A DNA stretch of 64,000 bases from Arsenophonus sp052174535 (lineage in GTDB: Bacteria > Pseudomonadota > Gammaproteobacteria > Enterobacterales > Enterobacteriaceae), in the NCBI GenBank assembly GCA_052174535.1, contig JBQMRQ010000022.1:9155-73154 (forward strand). The letters run 5' to 3'. The notes under the pieces were generated by a model. That model was not told the DNA's origin and made no database searches. It worked only from the letters and a program-made list of their open reading frames with translations. Below are positions 20,974 through 31,756 of the stretch, one piece after another (within the stretch, counting starts at the first letter, position 1; each line of letters starts with the position of its first letter). The position numbers and the translations under genes were made by a program.

Positions 20974-21154
20974 ATTAGTCTTGCTAGACGTATGAGTATT
21001 ATTTAATTGATAAAAATCATTTTCATAAATAAAGTTAAAATTTAAGATAGTAAATTTAAACTTAAAATACTATATAATAGTAAGATATTAAAAGTATTTT
21101 TTAAAAAAAATTTTATAAGAATTGTATCTTTCAATAAAAATTTAAATGTTTACT
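20974..21154. promoter_or_regulatory. digH upstream region
   Basis: AT-rich intergenic DNA upstream of digH. It must hold the digH promoter, but no clear -10/-35 pair stands out from the general AT richness. Confidence 0.35.
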
Positions 21155-21640
21155 AAATTTTAGTGTATGGCGATCAGGCTATACTTTGCTCTGATGCTTC
21201 ATAAATCTGTTATCCATCGTTAAATTAGATATTATTTCCCTACTAGGGGGTTCAGTAAAAGTTATAAATTGCTTTAACCAGTTTTAGCTTTTTGAATGGA
21301 TGGTAAAGAGAAGAGCCCTAATTCAAATAGCATTAAAAGGCTTGTTTTCTTAAGCAAGTAGGGGTTCGTATGTCAACTTAATAAGCTCCCTCATGTTGCA
21401 AAAGCCGATTGAAATCAGCTTAATTGTTCTTATTTTGACACTAGTGCGCTGAAACAGTAAAGCATAAAATGCTAATAGTTCTTCTCGATCTTTCTTCAGT
21501 TTTTTAATATTTACAGGGTTTTGGTCCTTTGGTGAAGTTATATTCATTTCTGGTATATGGAATTTTTCGGATATTCTGCTATATCCTGCAATTGATTTTA
21601 TGAATGATGCAACAATAGAGAAATTATATTCCATGAAAAG
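21155..21640 (-). mobile_element. IS256-type element, 3' half, with 94-residue open fragment
   Basis: The minus strand has an open frame (21350-21634, 94 residues) whose second half reads KKLKKDREELLAFY then RTSVKIRTIKLIS, which is the 'KDREELLAFYDFPAEHW-S-RTTNPIES' block of IS256 transposases. The 37 residues before it do not fit that family and resemble the end of the family-X repeat near 43.5 kb. The copy is fused head-on to the forward IS256 copy that starts near 21640. Not a functional gene. Confidence 0.7.
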
Positions 21641-22920
21641 TCTACCCTTATAGCTATCCGCAAAAATTAGATATTGCCTCTGATCTATTACATGAACTAA
21701 TTTTATAATGGTGTACCAAAAATAGCTGATAGCACTGTTATTAAGGCGGTGCTCGAAGCCATGCTGAAAAATAACACCTGTTCAACACCGCCTTTATTGA
21801 TAGGCGTGTTCATGCCTTATTTATAATTGGTTATTTGTTTAAAGGAAGAAAATAAGATGGGTATTAGTAATATTGAGATTAAAGTTATGAAGGTTATCAA
21901 GTATCGCAGTGGCAATAAATATGTTTCAACAGCTTTTTGTTTCTTATCTAAAATATACAAAATATTGAAGAGTTCCTTATCATGGCTGCTTATACCTGTG
22001 TAATTATATCTACTGGTAATTTTATGAGGCTCTCTCTATCAGTATCATCACTAAACTGAAACAGAAATGTCTTCAAGAGTAACAGGTATTAGGATAGGCT
22101 GCCTGATTTAAGGGATATACGTTGTCTTTATTTTCTAGGATAAATATATATGCTTTTTTATCAAACAAGAAATTTTTCTTGCCTGCCAATTATTATCGAC
22201 ATTAAATGTATGGATGCAAGGAAAGCTCATTAGGAAGAACTTCTAATTGCCTAGAAGGACGGGGCTTAATCATATCTTCTCATGGGATTACTACGGAAGA
22301 TAGCGTCCTTAGTTTTAAAGAGTGAATATCAAAGATATTCCTGGATGTGCAGCATCAATGCTGTTTAGTATATAAAATAGCTCATGCGCTACCTTTATTT
22401 CTAAAGGTATTTAGGATTGAAAGTTAAAGTTGAGCTGTGGGAAGAGTGGTTTGATTACAAAAGAACCGTCATGTTTCTTATAAACTCTTTGATATTTCTG
22501 TTAGCAAAGTTGTCAGCATAAAAGTATATCTGCAGCGATGAGAGAATGTTAGAAAGTAATCAAAAAGAACTATTAGCATTCTATGCCTTCCTGTCAACGA
22601 ATTATCGAGTGTCGTAAGAACGGCGAATCCAATTTAAATATTGCCTTTTGTAACACAGTGAGGCTTAAGGTTACGAAGTCGATATATAAAGTGCTATAGT
22701 TCAAGAAAATAACACTTTCAATCCTATTTAAATTGCTAGAGTCTGTTTAGAAAAACTGTAACTGACTTAGTAGATTTAATTTTATTAATGCTACTAGTAC
22801 AATATCTAATTTAAGGTAAGGATGGAGAAATAAATAGATTTACGAAACATCAGAGCGGGGAGTGTAGAGCCTGAGCGGCATATACTAAGATTTATTAATA
22901 ACTCTGGCAAATCTCTTACA
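21640..22920 (+). mobile_element. IS256-type element, near full length, degenerate
   Basis: Forward copy. The island NIEIKVMKVIKYRSGNKYVS near 21870 corresponds to the 'G-VEIKVPKVR-RSGNGI' block of the family. The middle and 3' part match 18.8-19.5 kb. It ends with AAGATTTATTAATAACTCTGG near 22890. Its 3' end replaced the front of pstB, whose relic starts about 65 bp later. Confidence 0.72.
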
Positions 22921-22984
22921 CACTAAAATTTATTTTATTAAATATTTTATAGAATAAAATAATAGGTTTTATTGATCATTTAGG

Positions 22985-23640
22985 CTGAGGTAATTTTCAA
23001 TGTTAAGTATTAATAAGATATTTGAGCTTTATGTTGTAAGGTAATATGCTAAAGGTAAAATTTTATTAGATAACATCAATATTTTGAGTTTTGAGTGATG
23101 AATAAGATATTGCGTTATTACGTGCTAAAATAAGTATGATTTTCTAAAAGCTAACCCTAATTCCGATATCAATATATGATAATATTACTTTTAATCCGTT
23201 TATTTGAAAAACTATCTTTAATTATAAAGATAGAGAAATATTTTCAATGGATGTCAACCAAAGTTGATCTTTGGAATGAAATAAAAGATAAACTTTTGCA
23301 TAGTGGTTATAGTTTAACAGATACTCAGCAGCAGTGGTCGTGTATTGCTTGTTATATTTTAATCAGACCAGAATATTACTATTAGATAAGCCTTATTTAG
23401 CAGGTTACCCTATTAAAATATGATGTATTGAAGAGTTGATAAGTGAACTGAAATTAGAATATACTGTAATAATATCATATATTATATGCAATAAAGCCAT
23501 ATAATGTCCCAACTATACGTTATTTATATATTTAGTTGAATTTTATTGAATCTAATGATAAATATACTATATTTACCACACATACAGTAAAATAGACTAT
23601 AGAGTATATTACTGGCTGTTCGATACGGTTAATATAGGGA
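22985..23640 (+). pseudogene. pstB: pstB relic (phosphate ABC transporter ATPase)
   Basis: Decayed ATP-binding subunit of the high-affinity phosphate transporter PstSCAB. Ordered islands are MLSINKIFELY and GKILLDNINIL near 23000-23060, RLFEKLSL near 23196, DLWNEIKDKLLHSGYSLTD near 23262, IRPEYYYLDKP near 23362, IEELISELK near 23430 and a final KQTIEYITG-like stretch near 23590. The ABC signature SGGQQQ has become TDTQQQ, there are stops in frame, and the Walker A end was removed by the IS256 element to the left. A 69-residue open frame at 23176-23385 is only a surviving fragment. pstS, pstC, pstA and phoU are not seen. Confidence 0.85.
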
Positions 23641-23944
23641 ATTATATAAACGCATATCCTATTAATTTGAGCATAAAATAAAAGTATGGTAGGGGGCTCG
23701 CAGATTTTCTGCATGATTATGATCAATATGAGATGCAATGTGCCCAATATTATTGGAAGTCAAAAAATGAAATATATACCAGTTATGGTGTTGTTGATAT
23801 TGCAAAATACTTAATTCAGATTTTTTATTTGGTGAAAAAAATCGTCGAGGCAATAAATAAACAGATTTGCCGTTAGGATTTTTAGTTTTTTTAGTAATCA
23901 ATTACCGTATTTGATTGGTATCAAAGTCTGATGGAGTTATTAGA
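23641..23944 (-). other. Unrecognised minus-strand open stretch
   Basis: After the pstB relic a 79-codon minus-strand frame (23662-23901) is open. Its product begins MITKKTKNPNGKSVYLLPRR and contains HIASHIDHNHAENLRAPYHT. I do not recognise it. It could be a fragment of a lost gene or chance in AT-rich DNA. No convincing ribosome-binding site is seen. Confidence 0.3.
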
Positions 23945-25150
23945 AAATCTGGTATATGTTGATTAAGCTACGTTTTCCACTCTGATGCTTCATAAATCTC
24001 TTCTCCATCTTAAAATTGAACTTTGTTTAATACCGTTGGTCAACAGGATCAAATCCCTTTAGTTAGATTAAACTTTTTTATAATTTCAGGATACGCTGAA
24101 AACTTTGCAACAAAGCATCAAGGGTTTTATTAGCGGCATCGAGGCTCTCTGTCTGCTAGCCAAATATCCTGTAGCTCAAACTTTAACTTTCGGTTTCATG
24201 CTTTTGTGGAGTAAAACTAGTGGATCAGCTATTTATGCACCCAAGAACATTTAGTGCTCTGTATCCGAGCATATCTTTATCATTTTATTCCAAAATCTAA
24301 TGGCACCATCCCTCCTAACAACTAGGGGAGGTACTGTTAAGCTTTGTGCTCGCTAGCCATTAAAAAGTTATGCCCAGTTCAATTCTGATTCTTGATAAGT
24401 ATTTTCGAATGCAACAAGTTCCCTTATGTTTATGTGTAGTGCTCTAATAATAAGGGGATCAGACAAAAGTGATCAGCTTACCTGATAAAACAGGTATATG
24501 CCTATCAGCCAAGAAATAAATGTAGCGCGTATGTTTAAAAATCACATAATTACTATTATCTATGCTCTTCAAGTCATTTCTGTTTCAGTCTGTTGATATA
24601 GGCACACACCAGAGAAAGCATATGTTTTCTTATCAAGAATCCCCCATAGAACTTTATAAAAATCAGCGATGGAGGATGTGTGATAGATACACATCTATAG
24701 TGACAACTCTTTGGCAGCTTCGCACACGTTAAAATAAAACGGTAGCAATAAAGCTTGCTAAAGGATATTCCGCCATTATCCCCTGCGATTCTTCTGATCT
24801 TAGATACTTTAATCTCAAAATCACCAATACTTGTCTTGTAGGTTTACTTCTGCAAATAACCGTCACAGATGATACCTTTGACTCATATCAACAAAAGGTA
24901 ACGTTCAATATATTTTTTGTTAGTTATGACTTTGATCTCTCTTAGCCTCAACAACGGTGCTATCAGCTCCCTGAGAGCATTATAGATTAGTTCATATAAG
25001 GAAAATTACAGGTAGCATCTGATTTTACAGATACCTATGGTAGACTTTTCTTAGTACATCATCTCTGTGTTGATGTAATTATTTACGAAATCAATCAACA
25101 GGGTAAGGCCCTGCCCCCATCTCCAAAACTTTATATATCAGAGATAAGCA
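23945..25150 (-). mobile_element. IS256-type element, near full length, degenerate
   Basis: Minus-strand copy whose left end (near 23945) carries the conserved 3' terminus and whose right end near 25150 carries the 5' part. The DNA aligns through most of its length with 220-1600, 48.0-49.4 and 57.7-59.1 kb. No open frame longer than a few dozen codons survives. Confidence 0.72.
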
Positions 25151-25194
25151 TAACTCTTTCTTTAATTAATTGATTTTGGTGAGTAACCAACATC

Positions 25195-25285
25195 CAATTT
25201 TAACGATGGAGAACAGATTTATGAAGCATTAAAGTAGAACGTAGCTTTTATGATTACATCAGATTTTTACTAATTCCTAGTTAAA
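25195..25285 (+). mobile_element. IS256-type 3'-end fragment
   Basis: About 90 bp containing AACGATGGAGAACAGATTTA and continuing to CAGATTTTTACTAATTCC. This is the 3' end of the family in forward orientation, beside a copy in reverse orientation. It is a leftover of a second insertion or of an inversion. Confidence 0.6.
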
Positions 25286-25336
25286 GCACAGGTAATATTA
25301 ATTGAAATAGATTAATGAAATTATTAATAATATTAA

Positions 25337-26743
25337 TTAGCATTGATTATTTTTTAATACGGGTAATATTCGACTCAGCTTATCAAAAATCTCTTGATAT
25401 TCTTTTTCTGCTATACTATCTGCCACAATACCTCCACCTGCCCAACAATAAAGGTATTGATTTTCAGTTAATAAAGTACGTATACTGATATTTGTATCCA
25501 TCGTACCGCAGAAACTGATATAACCAATCGCTCCGCAGTAGCTATGGCGACGATGAGGTTCAAGTTCATCAATAATTTCCATTGAACGTATTTTTGGTGC
25601 ACCAGTAACCGAACCGCCTGGAAAACAGGCTTTTAATAGATCAGTAGCATGATAATAAGAGGATAACTGCGCAATAATAGTACTAACTAAATGATGGATA
25701 GCTGGAAAAGATTCAACCACAAATAGTTCCGGTACACTGACTGTTCCTGGTATTGCTACTTTACCAATATCATTACGTAATAAATCAACTATCATAATGT
25801 TTTCAGCACGATCTTTGATTGATGATTGTAAACGTGTTATCTGTTGTTTATCTTCTTGGGTATCAATCAGTCTAGGTAATGTACCTTTAATTGGACGAGA
25901 TTGAATTAAATTATCAGAAAGCCAAAGAAAACGTTCAGGAGATACACTAAGTACGCAATGTTGTTCTAAACAAATAAAGGCAGAAAATGGGGCTTGATTA
26001 TTTTGATTAAGTTTAAGAAATGCTTCCCATTCATTACCATGATATTTGGCTTTAAAACGTTGAGCTAAATTAATTTGATAACAATCACCATCGCGTAAAT
26101 ATTTATGAATTTTGCTAATTTTATGCTGATATTGTTGTTTTGAAATATTACTTTTCCATGGTTCACAAATTTGAAACTGTTTAGCTGGTATTTTTGTTTG
26201 GGTTTTTAACCAGAGTAAGCGTTGTTTAATATTTTGATAACTTAACAAAGTTACTATTTTTTTATGGTGATCAACGATTAATCCCCAAAGATAAACACCA
26301 ATCGCCATATCGGGAATGCTTAATTCGTTTTTAGCTTGTTCGGGTAGAATTTCTATTCGTCGGCCTAAATCGTAGCCCCATATGCCTAAAGCACCGCCTT
26401 GGAAAGGAAGATTGTTATTTGCTACGAAAGTAAAATTAAAATATTCTATTTCACTTTTTAATAGCTCAAAAGGATCAAGTTCTGAGTTAATTTTTTTATT
26501 TTCACGATGAATTTGTGTGATATTATCTCTTGTTTCTAACGTAGTTATTGGATCAGCAACCATAATATCAAAACGGTTATGTGGGTGATTTGCATTACCT
26601 GAATGTAATAACATTGCCCATGGCTGGTTGGCTATAGTATTAAAATGATTTAAAGCAGCATCTAATGAATAAGGTAATTGAATTTTTTGTAGGCGCATAT
26701 TTATTATGCAACGATAAGGGATATTAATAAATAATACTATCAT
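25337..26743 (-). CDS. pabB: Aminodeoxychorismate synthase component I (PabB)
   Basis: Chorismate-using subunit that makes 4-amino-4-deoxychorismate, the p-aminobenzoate precursor of folate, with ammonia from the glutaminase PabA. The frame is 468 codons; the ATG at 26698 gives a 453-residue protein starting MRLQKIQLPYS, exactly the E. coli length, so the first 15 codons are probably not translated. Conserved anthranilate-synthase-I-type blocks are present: PWAMLLHSG, LPFQGGALG, SPERFLW, RPIKGTLPR with the catalytic lysine, RNDIGKVA, GGSVTGAPKIR and AGGGIVADS. pabA and pabC are not in the window. The gene appears functional and implies folate synthesis is still useful to the symbiosis. Confidence 0.95.
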   Translation of the reverse strand: MIVLFINIPYRCIINMRLQKIQLPYSLDAALNHFNTIANQPWAMLLHSGNANHPHNRFDIMVADPITTLETRDNITQIHRENKKINSELDPFELLKSEIEYFNFTFVANNNLPFQGGALGIWGYDLGRRIEILPEQAKNELSIPDMAIGVYLWGLIVDHHKKIVTLLSYQNIKQRLLWLKTQTKIPAKQFQICEPWKSNISKQQYQHKISKIHKYLRDGDCYQINLAQRFKAKYHGNEWEAFLKLNQNNQAPFSAFICLEQHCVLSVSPERFLWLSDNLIQSRPIKGTLPRLIDTQEDKQQITRLQSSIKDRAENIMIVDLLRNDIGKVAIPGTVSVPELFVVESFPAIHHLVSTIIAQLSSYYHATDLLKACFPGGSVTGAPKIRSMEIIDELEPHRRHSYCGAIGYISFCGTMDTNISIRTLLTENQYLYCWAGGGIVADSIAEKEYQEIFDKLSRILPVLKNNQC

Positions 26744-26949
26744 AAAAAAACATTTTTCATAGGAAAAATTATGCTAATATTATATTAATAATGTTATTTA
26801 AAATAAATGAGTAAAAAATGTTTTCAGTTATTTTAAGGATAAATTATTAAGAGTAATAAAAGAAGCCGTTTAACCTATTTATCAAATGATGCCTATAAGA
26901 ATGAATACTGGAGGGGAAACGGATTACCTTAGTTGTTAAGGAAATAGAG
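26744..26949. other. Spacer upstream of pabB
   Basis: AT-rich intergenic sequence between pabB and an IS256 remnant. No small gene such as yoaH is recognisable here. Confidence 0.4.
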
Positions 26950-28330
26950 TTTTTACTAAATCTGATGCATGGTGCTCAGAAAATCGTTTTGCGATGATGC
27001 ATTTCAAATCTTGTTCTCTACCTAAATTAAATGCTGTTTACGCCCCTTCAGAAATCAGCAGGTTAACTTTTCTGAGCTGGTTTTAGATTTTTTTAAGCAG
27101 ACCTGGAACAGCTTAAATAGAATTGAAAGAGTTGTTTTTCTTAAGCTACAGTGTTTCGTCTATCAGCTTCATAACCTCATTCTCGCAAAAACAGATTCAA
27201 TCGAATTTGTCATTCTTATTGACGTCCAGTTTTTGCTGATAGGAAATCGTAAAATGCCAGTCGTTTTTTTATTTTTTTAGATTCTTCATCTATTTTTAGA
27301 ATACGCTAAAATGTTACTAACAAAATATCAAGAGATTTGTTAACGACATCGAAGAAACTCTCTGCTATCCAGATCTCTTTCTTGTAACTAATCTTAACTT
27401 TCGGTTACATGTCTTTTGTGTAGTGAAACCAAAACATTACTTGTCTTATGTACTCTACTATCATGATGCTCTATATATTCAGGAATACCTTTTCTATTGC
27501 ATTCTAAAAACAAAAGTACCATATGCCCTAGCAAGACTTGGAGGTACCTAGTTTAAAGAACGCGATTGCAGGTCATCATTAAGAAAGTTAAGATTAGTTT
27601 GATTTTGACTTTTTGATAATTATTTTCAATCGCAACGAGCTTCTAACTATTCATGTAGGTAGTATCGATGATAATGATCGGGAGGCAAAGGCGATCAGCA
27701 TACTTGGAAGAACGGCACATATGATTTCAGCCAAGAAATAAATCTAGCGCATAAAGTCATCACTGTTTGCTGTTTCAGTGTTTATAAATAAAAGGTACGT
27801 ATTGGGATAGAGAAATCTCTATGTGCATTTTTAATGAAAATGCCTCTCAAGAATTTCGTGAAATAATCGGTGAATTCGCCTAAGAGGAGTCATAATAGCA
27901 ACTTTTCGACGCCTTTTATATACTTAAGATAAGCCGATAGAGCAACAAGGTATTGAACTATATTTTCTGTCGATGCGTGATTCCTCTTCATCTTAGGCAC
28001 TTTAATCTCAATATTGTTAATAGCAGTTTATACGGATTGATGTAGCACATAACCATTACGGATGTCGTATGATTGCTGACAAAGTATCGTTTAGTCTATT
28101 GTAGCAATATGTGTTATAACTCACCTTCGACGGCGCTGTCTATCACAGCCATCTGGAATTTAGCATTAGAGATGAGTTTATGCAAAGAATCAAGGATAAA
28201 TATCTAGTTTTGCGGATATATACTAATATGGTAGGTTTTTATACTATATCATCTCTCTTTTGTTGAAATTATCTATAAAATCAATTAAGCTTAAATGGGA
28301 TGCCTTTTATACACTTTATAAGTATAATTA
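26950..28330 (-). mobile_element. IS256-type element, near full length, degenerate
   Basis: Reverse-oriented copy. Its left end has GATGCATGGTG in place of the usual GGTGTATGGTG, and the internal block equivalent to the transposase catalytic region lies near 27200-27330. It aligns with the 0.2-1.6 and 23.9-25.1 kb copies. It lies in the gap between pabB and gnd. Confidence 0.7.
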
Positions 28331-28546
28331 GTACTTCATGAAATAACAATTTCATTGCAATTAATTTAAAAATCAAAAATATTTTATATAAATATTTTAT
28401 ATTACCGTTTAATGGATAAATCTATTTATTTTGGATAGATATGAAGCTAAAATAAAAACAGTAGTAAACAGATTATATTAGCACTAACTGAAGCTAATAT
28501 AATTGGTCTTTAACGTTAATAATAAAGGCTATATGATATAATCAGT
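28331..28546. other. Spacer downstream of gnd
   Basis: AT-rich DNA between the IS256 remnant and the gnd stop. No clear terminator hairpin was found. Confidence 0.4.
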
Positions 28547-29968
28547 TTAGCTATCCTTAGTTTCTAACCATTCAGTATGAATGGTATCCTCTTTATCAAT
28601 CCGTTTATAAGTATGAGAGCCAAAATAATCACGTTGTGCCTGAATTAAATTTGCCGGTAAAACAGCAGAGCGATAACTATCGTAATAAGAAATTGCTGCC
28701 GTAAGCGTGGGTAATGGAATACCATTTTGTATACCAAAGCAGATAATATCCCGTAATGATTGCTGATATTCATCAGTTATGTTCTTAAAATAAGGCGCAA
28801 ATATTAAGTTCGATAAAGATCGATTTTGTCTATACGTATCGGTAATTTTTTGCAAAAATTGTGCTCGAATGATGCAACCAGCACGGAAAATCCTGGCAAT
28901 CTCACCATAATTTAATTGCCATTGATATTCATCTGATGCCACTTTTAATTGTTGAAAACCTTGAGTATAGGAAACGATTTTACCTAAATAAAGTGCGCGG
29001 CGGACTTTTTCAATAAATTCCTGCTTATTACCTTTAAATGAATTAATAACGGGCCCAGTTAGGACTTTTGCCGCTGCTACTCGCTGCGCTTTTAAAAATG
29101 AGAGATAACGTGCAAATACCGATTCAGTAATAAGCGTAGCAGGCACTCCTAAGTCTAGAGCGCTTTGACTGGTCCATTTTCCAGTTCCTTTATTAGCGGC
29201 TTCATCTAATATTAGATCAATCAAATAATTACCGGTTTGCTCTTCTTTTTTATTAAAAATATCCGCTGTAATTTCAATTAAATAACTATTTAACTCACCT
29301 TTATTCCATTCAGTAAAAATATTGGCTAATTCTTCATTATTTAATTTTAATACCTTTTTAAGTATTGAATAAACTTCAGCAATTAGCTGCATATCAGCAT
29401 ATTCGATCCCATTATGCACCATTTTTACATAATGGCCTGCACCATTAGGACCAATGTAGCTTACACAGGGCTCGCCATCAGCCTTAGCTGCAATTTGTTG
29501 CAAGATAGGTGCTACTAAGTTATAAGCCTGTTTTTGTCCACCAGGCATGATAGATGGCCCCTTTAATGCTCCCTCTTCACCACCAGAGACACCAGCTCCA
29601 ATAAAGTTAAATCCTTGCGCTGAAAGTTCTTGATTACGTCGGATAGTATCCTGGTAATAAGTATTACCACCATCGATTAAGATATCACCTTTATTAAGAT
29701 AAGGTATTAAGGAATTTATGGTTTTATCTGTCGCTTCACCCGCTTTTACCATTAAAAAAATACAACGAGGTTTTTCTAATGAATTAACAAATTCCTTAAT
29801 AGTATGGCATGGAATTAACTTTCTACCTGGATTTTTTATAATCACTTCATTACTTTTTTCTTTAGAACGATTAAAAATCGAAACTGAATAACCTCGGCTT
29901 TCAATATTCAGTGCTAAATTACATCCCATAACAGCCATACCAACTACACCAATTTTTTGTTTTGACAT
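28547..29968 (-). CDS. gnd: 6-phosphogluconate dehydrogenase, decarboxylating
   Basis: Converts 6-phosphogluconate plus NADP+ to ribulose-5-phosphate, CO2 and NADPH in the oxidative pentose phosphate pathway. The 473-residue protein (E. coli 468) has the N-terminal nucleotide-binding motif GVVGMAVMGCNLALN, the VSGGEEGALKGPS substrate loop, the catalytic-lysine block GHYVKMVHNGIEY and the C-terminal AQRDYFGSHTYKR. A clear Shine-Dalgarno (AGGAG) lies 6-8 bases before the ATG. It diverges from yegH across a 228-bp gap. In E. coli gnd lies in the same chromosome neighbourhood as yegH, asmA, dcd and udk, so local gene order is partly conserved. Confidence 0.97.
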   Translation of the reverse strand: MSKQKIGVVGMAVMGCNLALNIESRGYSVSIFNRSKEKSNEVIIKNPGRKLIPCHTIKEFVNSLEKPRCIFLMVKAGEATDKTINSLIPYLNKGDILIDGGNTYYQDTIRRNQELSAQGFNFIGAGVSGGEEGALKGPSIMPGGQKQAYNLVAPILQQIAAKADGEPCVSYIGPNGAGHYVKMVHNGIEYADMQLIAEVYSILKKVLKLNNEELANIFTEWNKGELNSYLIEITADIFNKKEEQTGNYLIDLILDEAANKGTGKWTSQSALDLGVPATLITESVFARYLSFLKAQRVAAAKVLTGPVINSFKGNKQEFIEKVRRALYLGKIVSYTQGFQQLKVASDEYQWQLNYGEIARIFRAGCIIRAQFLQKITDTYRQNRSLSNLIFAPYFKNITDEYQQSLRDIICFGIQNGIPLPTLTAAISYYDSYRSAVLPANLIQAQRDYFGSHTYKRIDKEDTIHTEWLETKDS

Positions 29969-30196
29969 GAATTACTCCTGTCTAATAATTAATACCTACC
30001 AGTTAATGAGAAAATATATTTTATATATTGATATATTAACTTATTCTATACTTTGATGATAGTAATTCATCCCTTTAAGAACACTATATTCGACTAAAAA
30101 TGATTAAGAATGTTTTTATATTGAAATTTTTATTTAAAGTGACCATTATTCAAATGGTTCGGCATAAACCGTCATATTAAAAGGTAAATAAATTTT
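29969..30196. promoter_or_regulatory. Divergent gnd/yegH promoter region
   Basis: A 228-bp gap between two divergently transcribed intact genes, so both promoters must be here. Several AT-rich -10-like words occur, but none can be singled out by eye. The ribosome-binding site of yegH is AAAGGTAAA, somewhat far from its ATG. Confidence 0.5.
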
Positions 30197-31756
30197 ATGG
30201 AATGGATCGCTGATCCCACGATGTGGGCGGGGCTTCTTACTCTTATCGTACTCGAAATCGTGCTTGGCATTGATAATTTAGTCTTTATTGCTATCTTAGC
30301 TGATAAATTACAGGCTAAATTACGTAATAAAGCAAGAATGACTGGTTTAACATGCGCACTATTTATGCGTATTATCTTATTGTTTAGTCTCACTTTACTT
30401 GTTTCTTTAACTAATCCTATCATTAACATTTTAGGTCATCCATTTAGCACGCGTGATATCTTGATGCTTGTTGGTGGTTTTTTTTTGCTTTTTAAAGCCA
30501 CCATGGAGCTGAATGAACGATTAGAAGGTAAAGATGAGGAATCTGGAAAACAACGCAAAACAGCTAAATTTTGGGCTGTTGTAGCACAAATTATTGTATT
30601 AGACGCTATTTTTTCACTTGATTCAGTAATTACTGCTGTTGGCATGGTTGAACACATTGCAATTATGATCGCAGCAGTCACTATTGCTATGATATTAATG
30701 ATCATCGCTAGTAGACCATTAACAATGTTTATTAATATCCATCCAACTATAGTTATTCTCTGTCTCAGTTTTTTACTTATGATTGGTTTCAGCTTAGTAG
30801 CTGAAGGATTTGGTTATTTAATACCGAAAGGCTATTTATACGTCGCTATTGGTTTCTCTATTATGATCGAATCGCTTAATCAATTTGCATTATTTAATCG
30901 ACGTCGTTTTTTAAAAGAAACTAAATCACTGCGAGAAAGAACTGCAGAAGCAGTATTGCGAGTTTTAAATGGTCAGCATGAATCCGCTGAATTAGATCAT
31001 CGCACTACTGATTTAATCAGTGATAGTAATGGTATTTTTGATCCACAAGAACGACAAATGATTGTTCGTTTATTAGGATTTGCTCAACGTAATGTTAGTA
31101 GCATTATGACTTCGCGCCATGACGTTGAGTATATTGATATCAATAAGCCTTCAGATAAATTACTTTCATTACTAGAAAAAAAACCACATACACGTCTTGT
31201 TGTTACGGATGAATCAATAAGCGATGAGCCTGTTGGGGTTATACATGTTATCGATATATTAAATCAACAATTAAAAAAGCAAAAACTTAACTTACATGTG
31301 CTTATTACTCAACCACTAATTTTTCCTGAAGGCTTATCACTACTTCAAGCATTAGAGCAACTTCGTAAAGCTCATACCCATTTTGCCTTTATTGTTGATG
31401 AATTTGGTTCTGTCGAAGGAATTGTTACGTTAACGGACATTATGGAAACTATTGCCGGTAATATGCCGATTAGTGAAGAAGAGGTAGATTCTCGTCATGA
31501 TATTCAACAATTAGAAGATAGCCGTTGGGTTGCTAATGGCTTTATGCCTTTAGAAGATCTGATCCTTTATGTGTCAATTACGCTTGATGAAAAACGAGAA
31601 TATCAGACAATTGCCGGATTATTAATGGAACGTTTACAACGAATGCCTGTTGTGGGTGAACGTATTAAAATTGAAAATTGGATTTTTGAACCATTGGAAG
31701 TCACCAGTCATCGCCTTAAAAAGGTATTGATATCACCTTCCCTACAAATTGGCTAA
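30197..31756 (+). CDS. yegH: TerC-family membrane protein with CBS and transporter-associated domains (YegH)
   Basis: Inner-membrane protein of unknown transport role. Residues 1-230 form the TerC/YoaE-type membrane domain, with LEIVLGIDNLVFIAILA and VLDAIFSLDSVITAVGMV carrying the paired acidic residues inside helices that are typical of this family. Then come two CBS domains (about 300-430) and a CorC/HlyC-type C-terminal domain ending near 515. Length 519 (E. coli YegH 527). Residues such as the start MEWIADPTMWAGL and the ELNERLEGKD block fit YegH better than its paralogue YoaE, and the neighbouring asmA-dcd-udk supports YegH, which lies beside asmA in E. coli. The substrate is unknown; metal export is often suggested for TerC proteins. 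Confidence 0.92.
   Translation: MEWIADPTMWAGLLTLIVLEIVLGIDNLVFIAILADKLQAKLRNKARMTGLTCALFMRIILLFSLTLLVSLTNPIINILGHPFSTRDILMLVGGFFLLFKATMELNERLEGKDEESGKQRKTAKFWAVVAQIIVLDAIFSLDSVITAVGMVEHIAIMIAAVTIAMILMIIASRPLTMFINIHPTIVILCLSFLLMIGFSLVAEGFGYLIPKGYLYVAIGFSIMIESLNQFALFNRRRFLKETKSLRERTAEAVLRVLNGQHESAELDHRTTDLISDSNGIFDPQERQMIVRLLGFAQRNVSSIMTSRHDVEYIDINKPSDKLLSLLEKKPHTRLVVTDESISDEPVGVIHVIDILNQQLKKQKLNLHVLITQPLIFPEGLSLLQALEQLRKAHTHFAFIVDEFGSVEGIVTLTDIMETIAGNMPISEEEVDSRHDIQQLEDSRWVANGFMPLEDLILYVSITLDEKREYQTIAGLLMERLQRMPVVGERIKIENWIFEPLEVTSHRLKKVLISPSLQIG

Noticed and set aside
23176..23385. A 69-codon gene of unknown function
   Set aside because: It is the middle of the pstB relic; matching PstB islands continue on both sides in other frames.
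30172..30705. Minus-strand frames inside yegH
   Set aside because: Antisense shadows of the conserved membrane-protein gene.
30197..31756. Naming this gene yoaE
   Set aside because: YoaE is a paralogue, but the N-terminal start, the second CBS region and the asmA-dcd-udk neighbourhood all fit YegH better.
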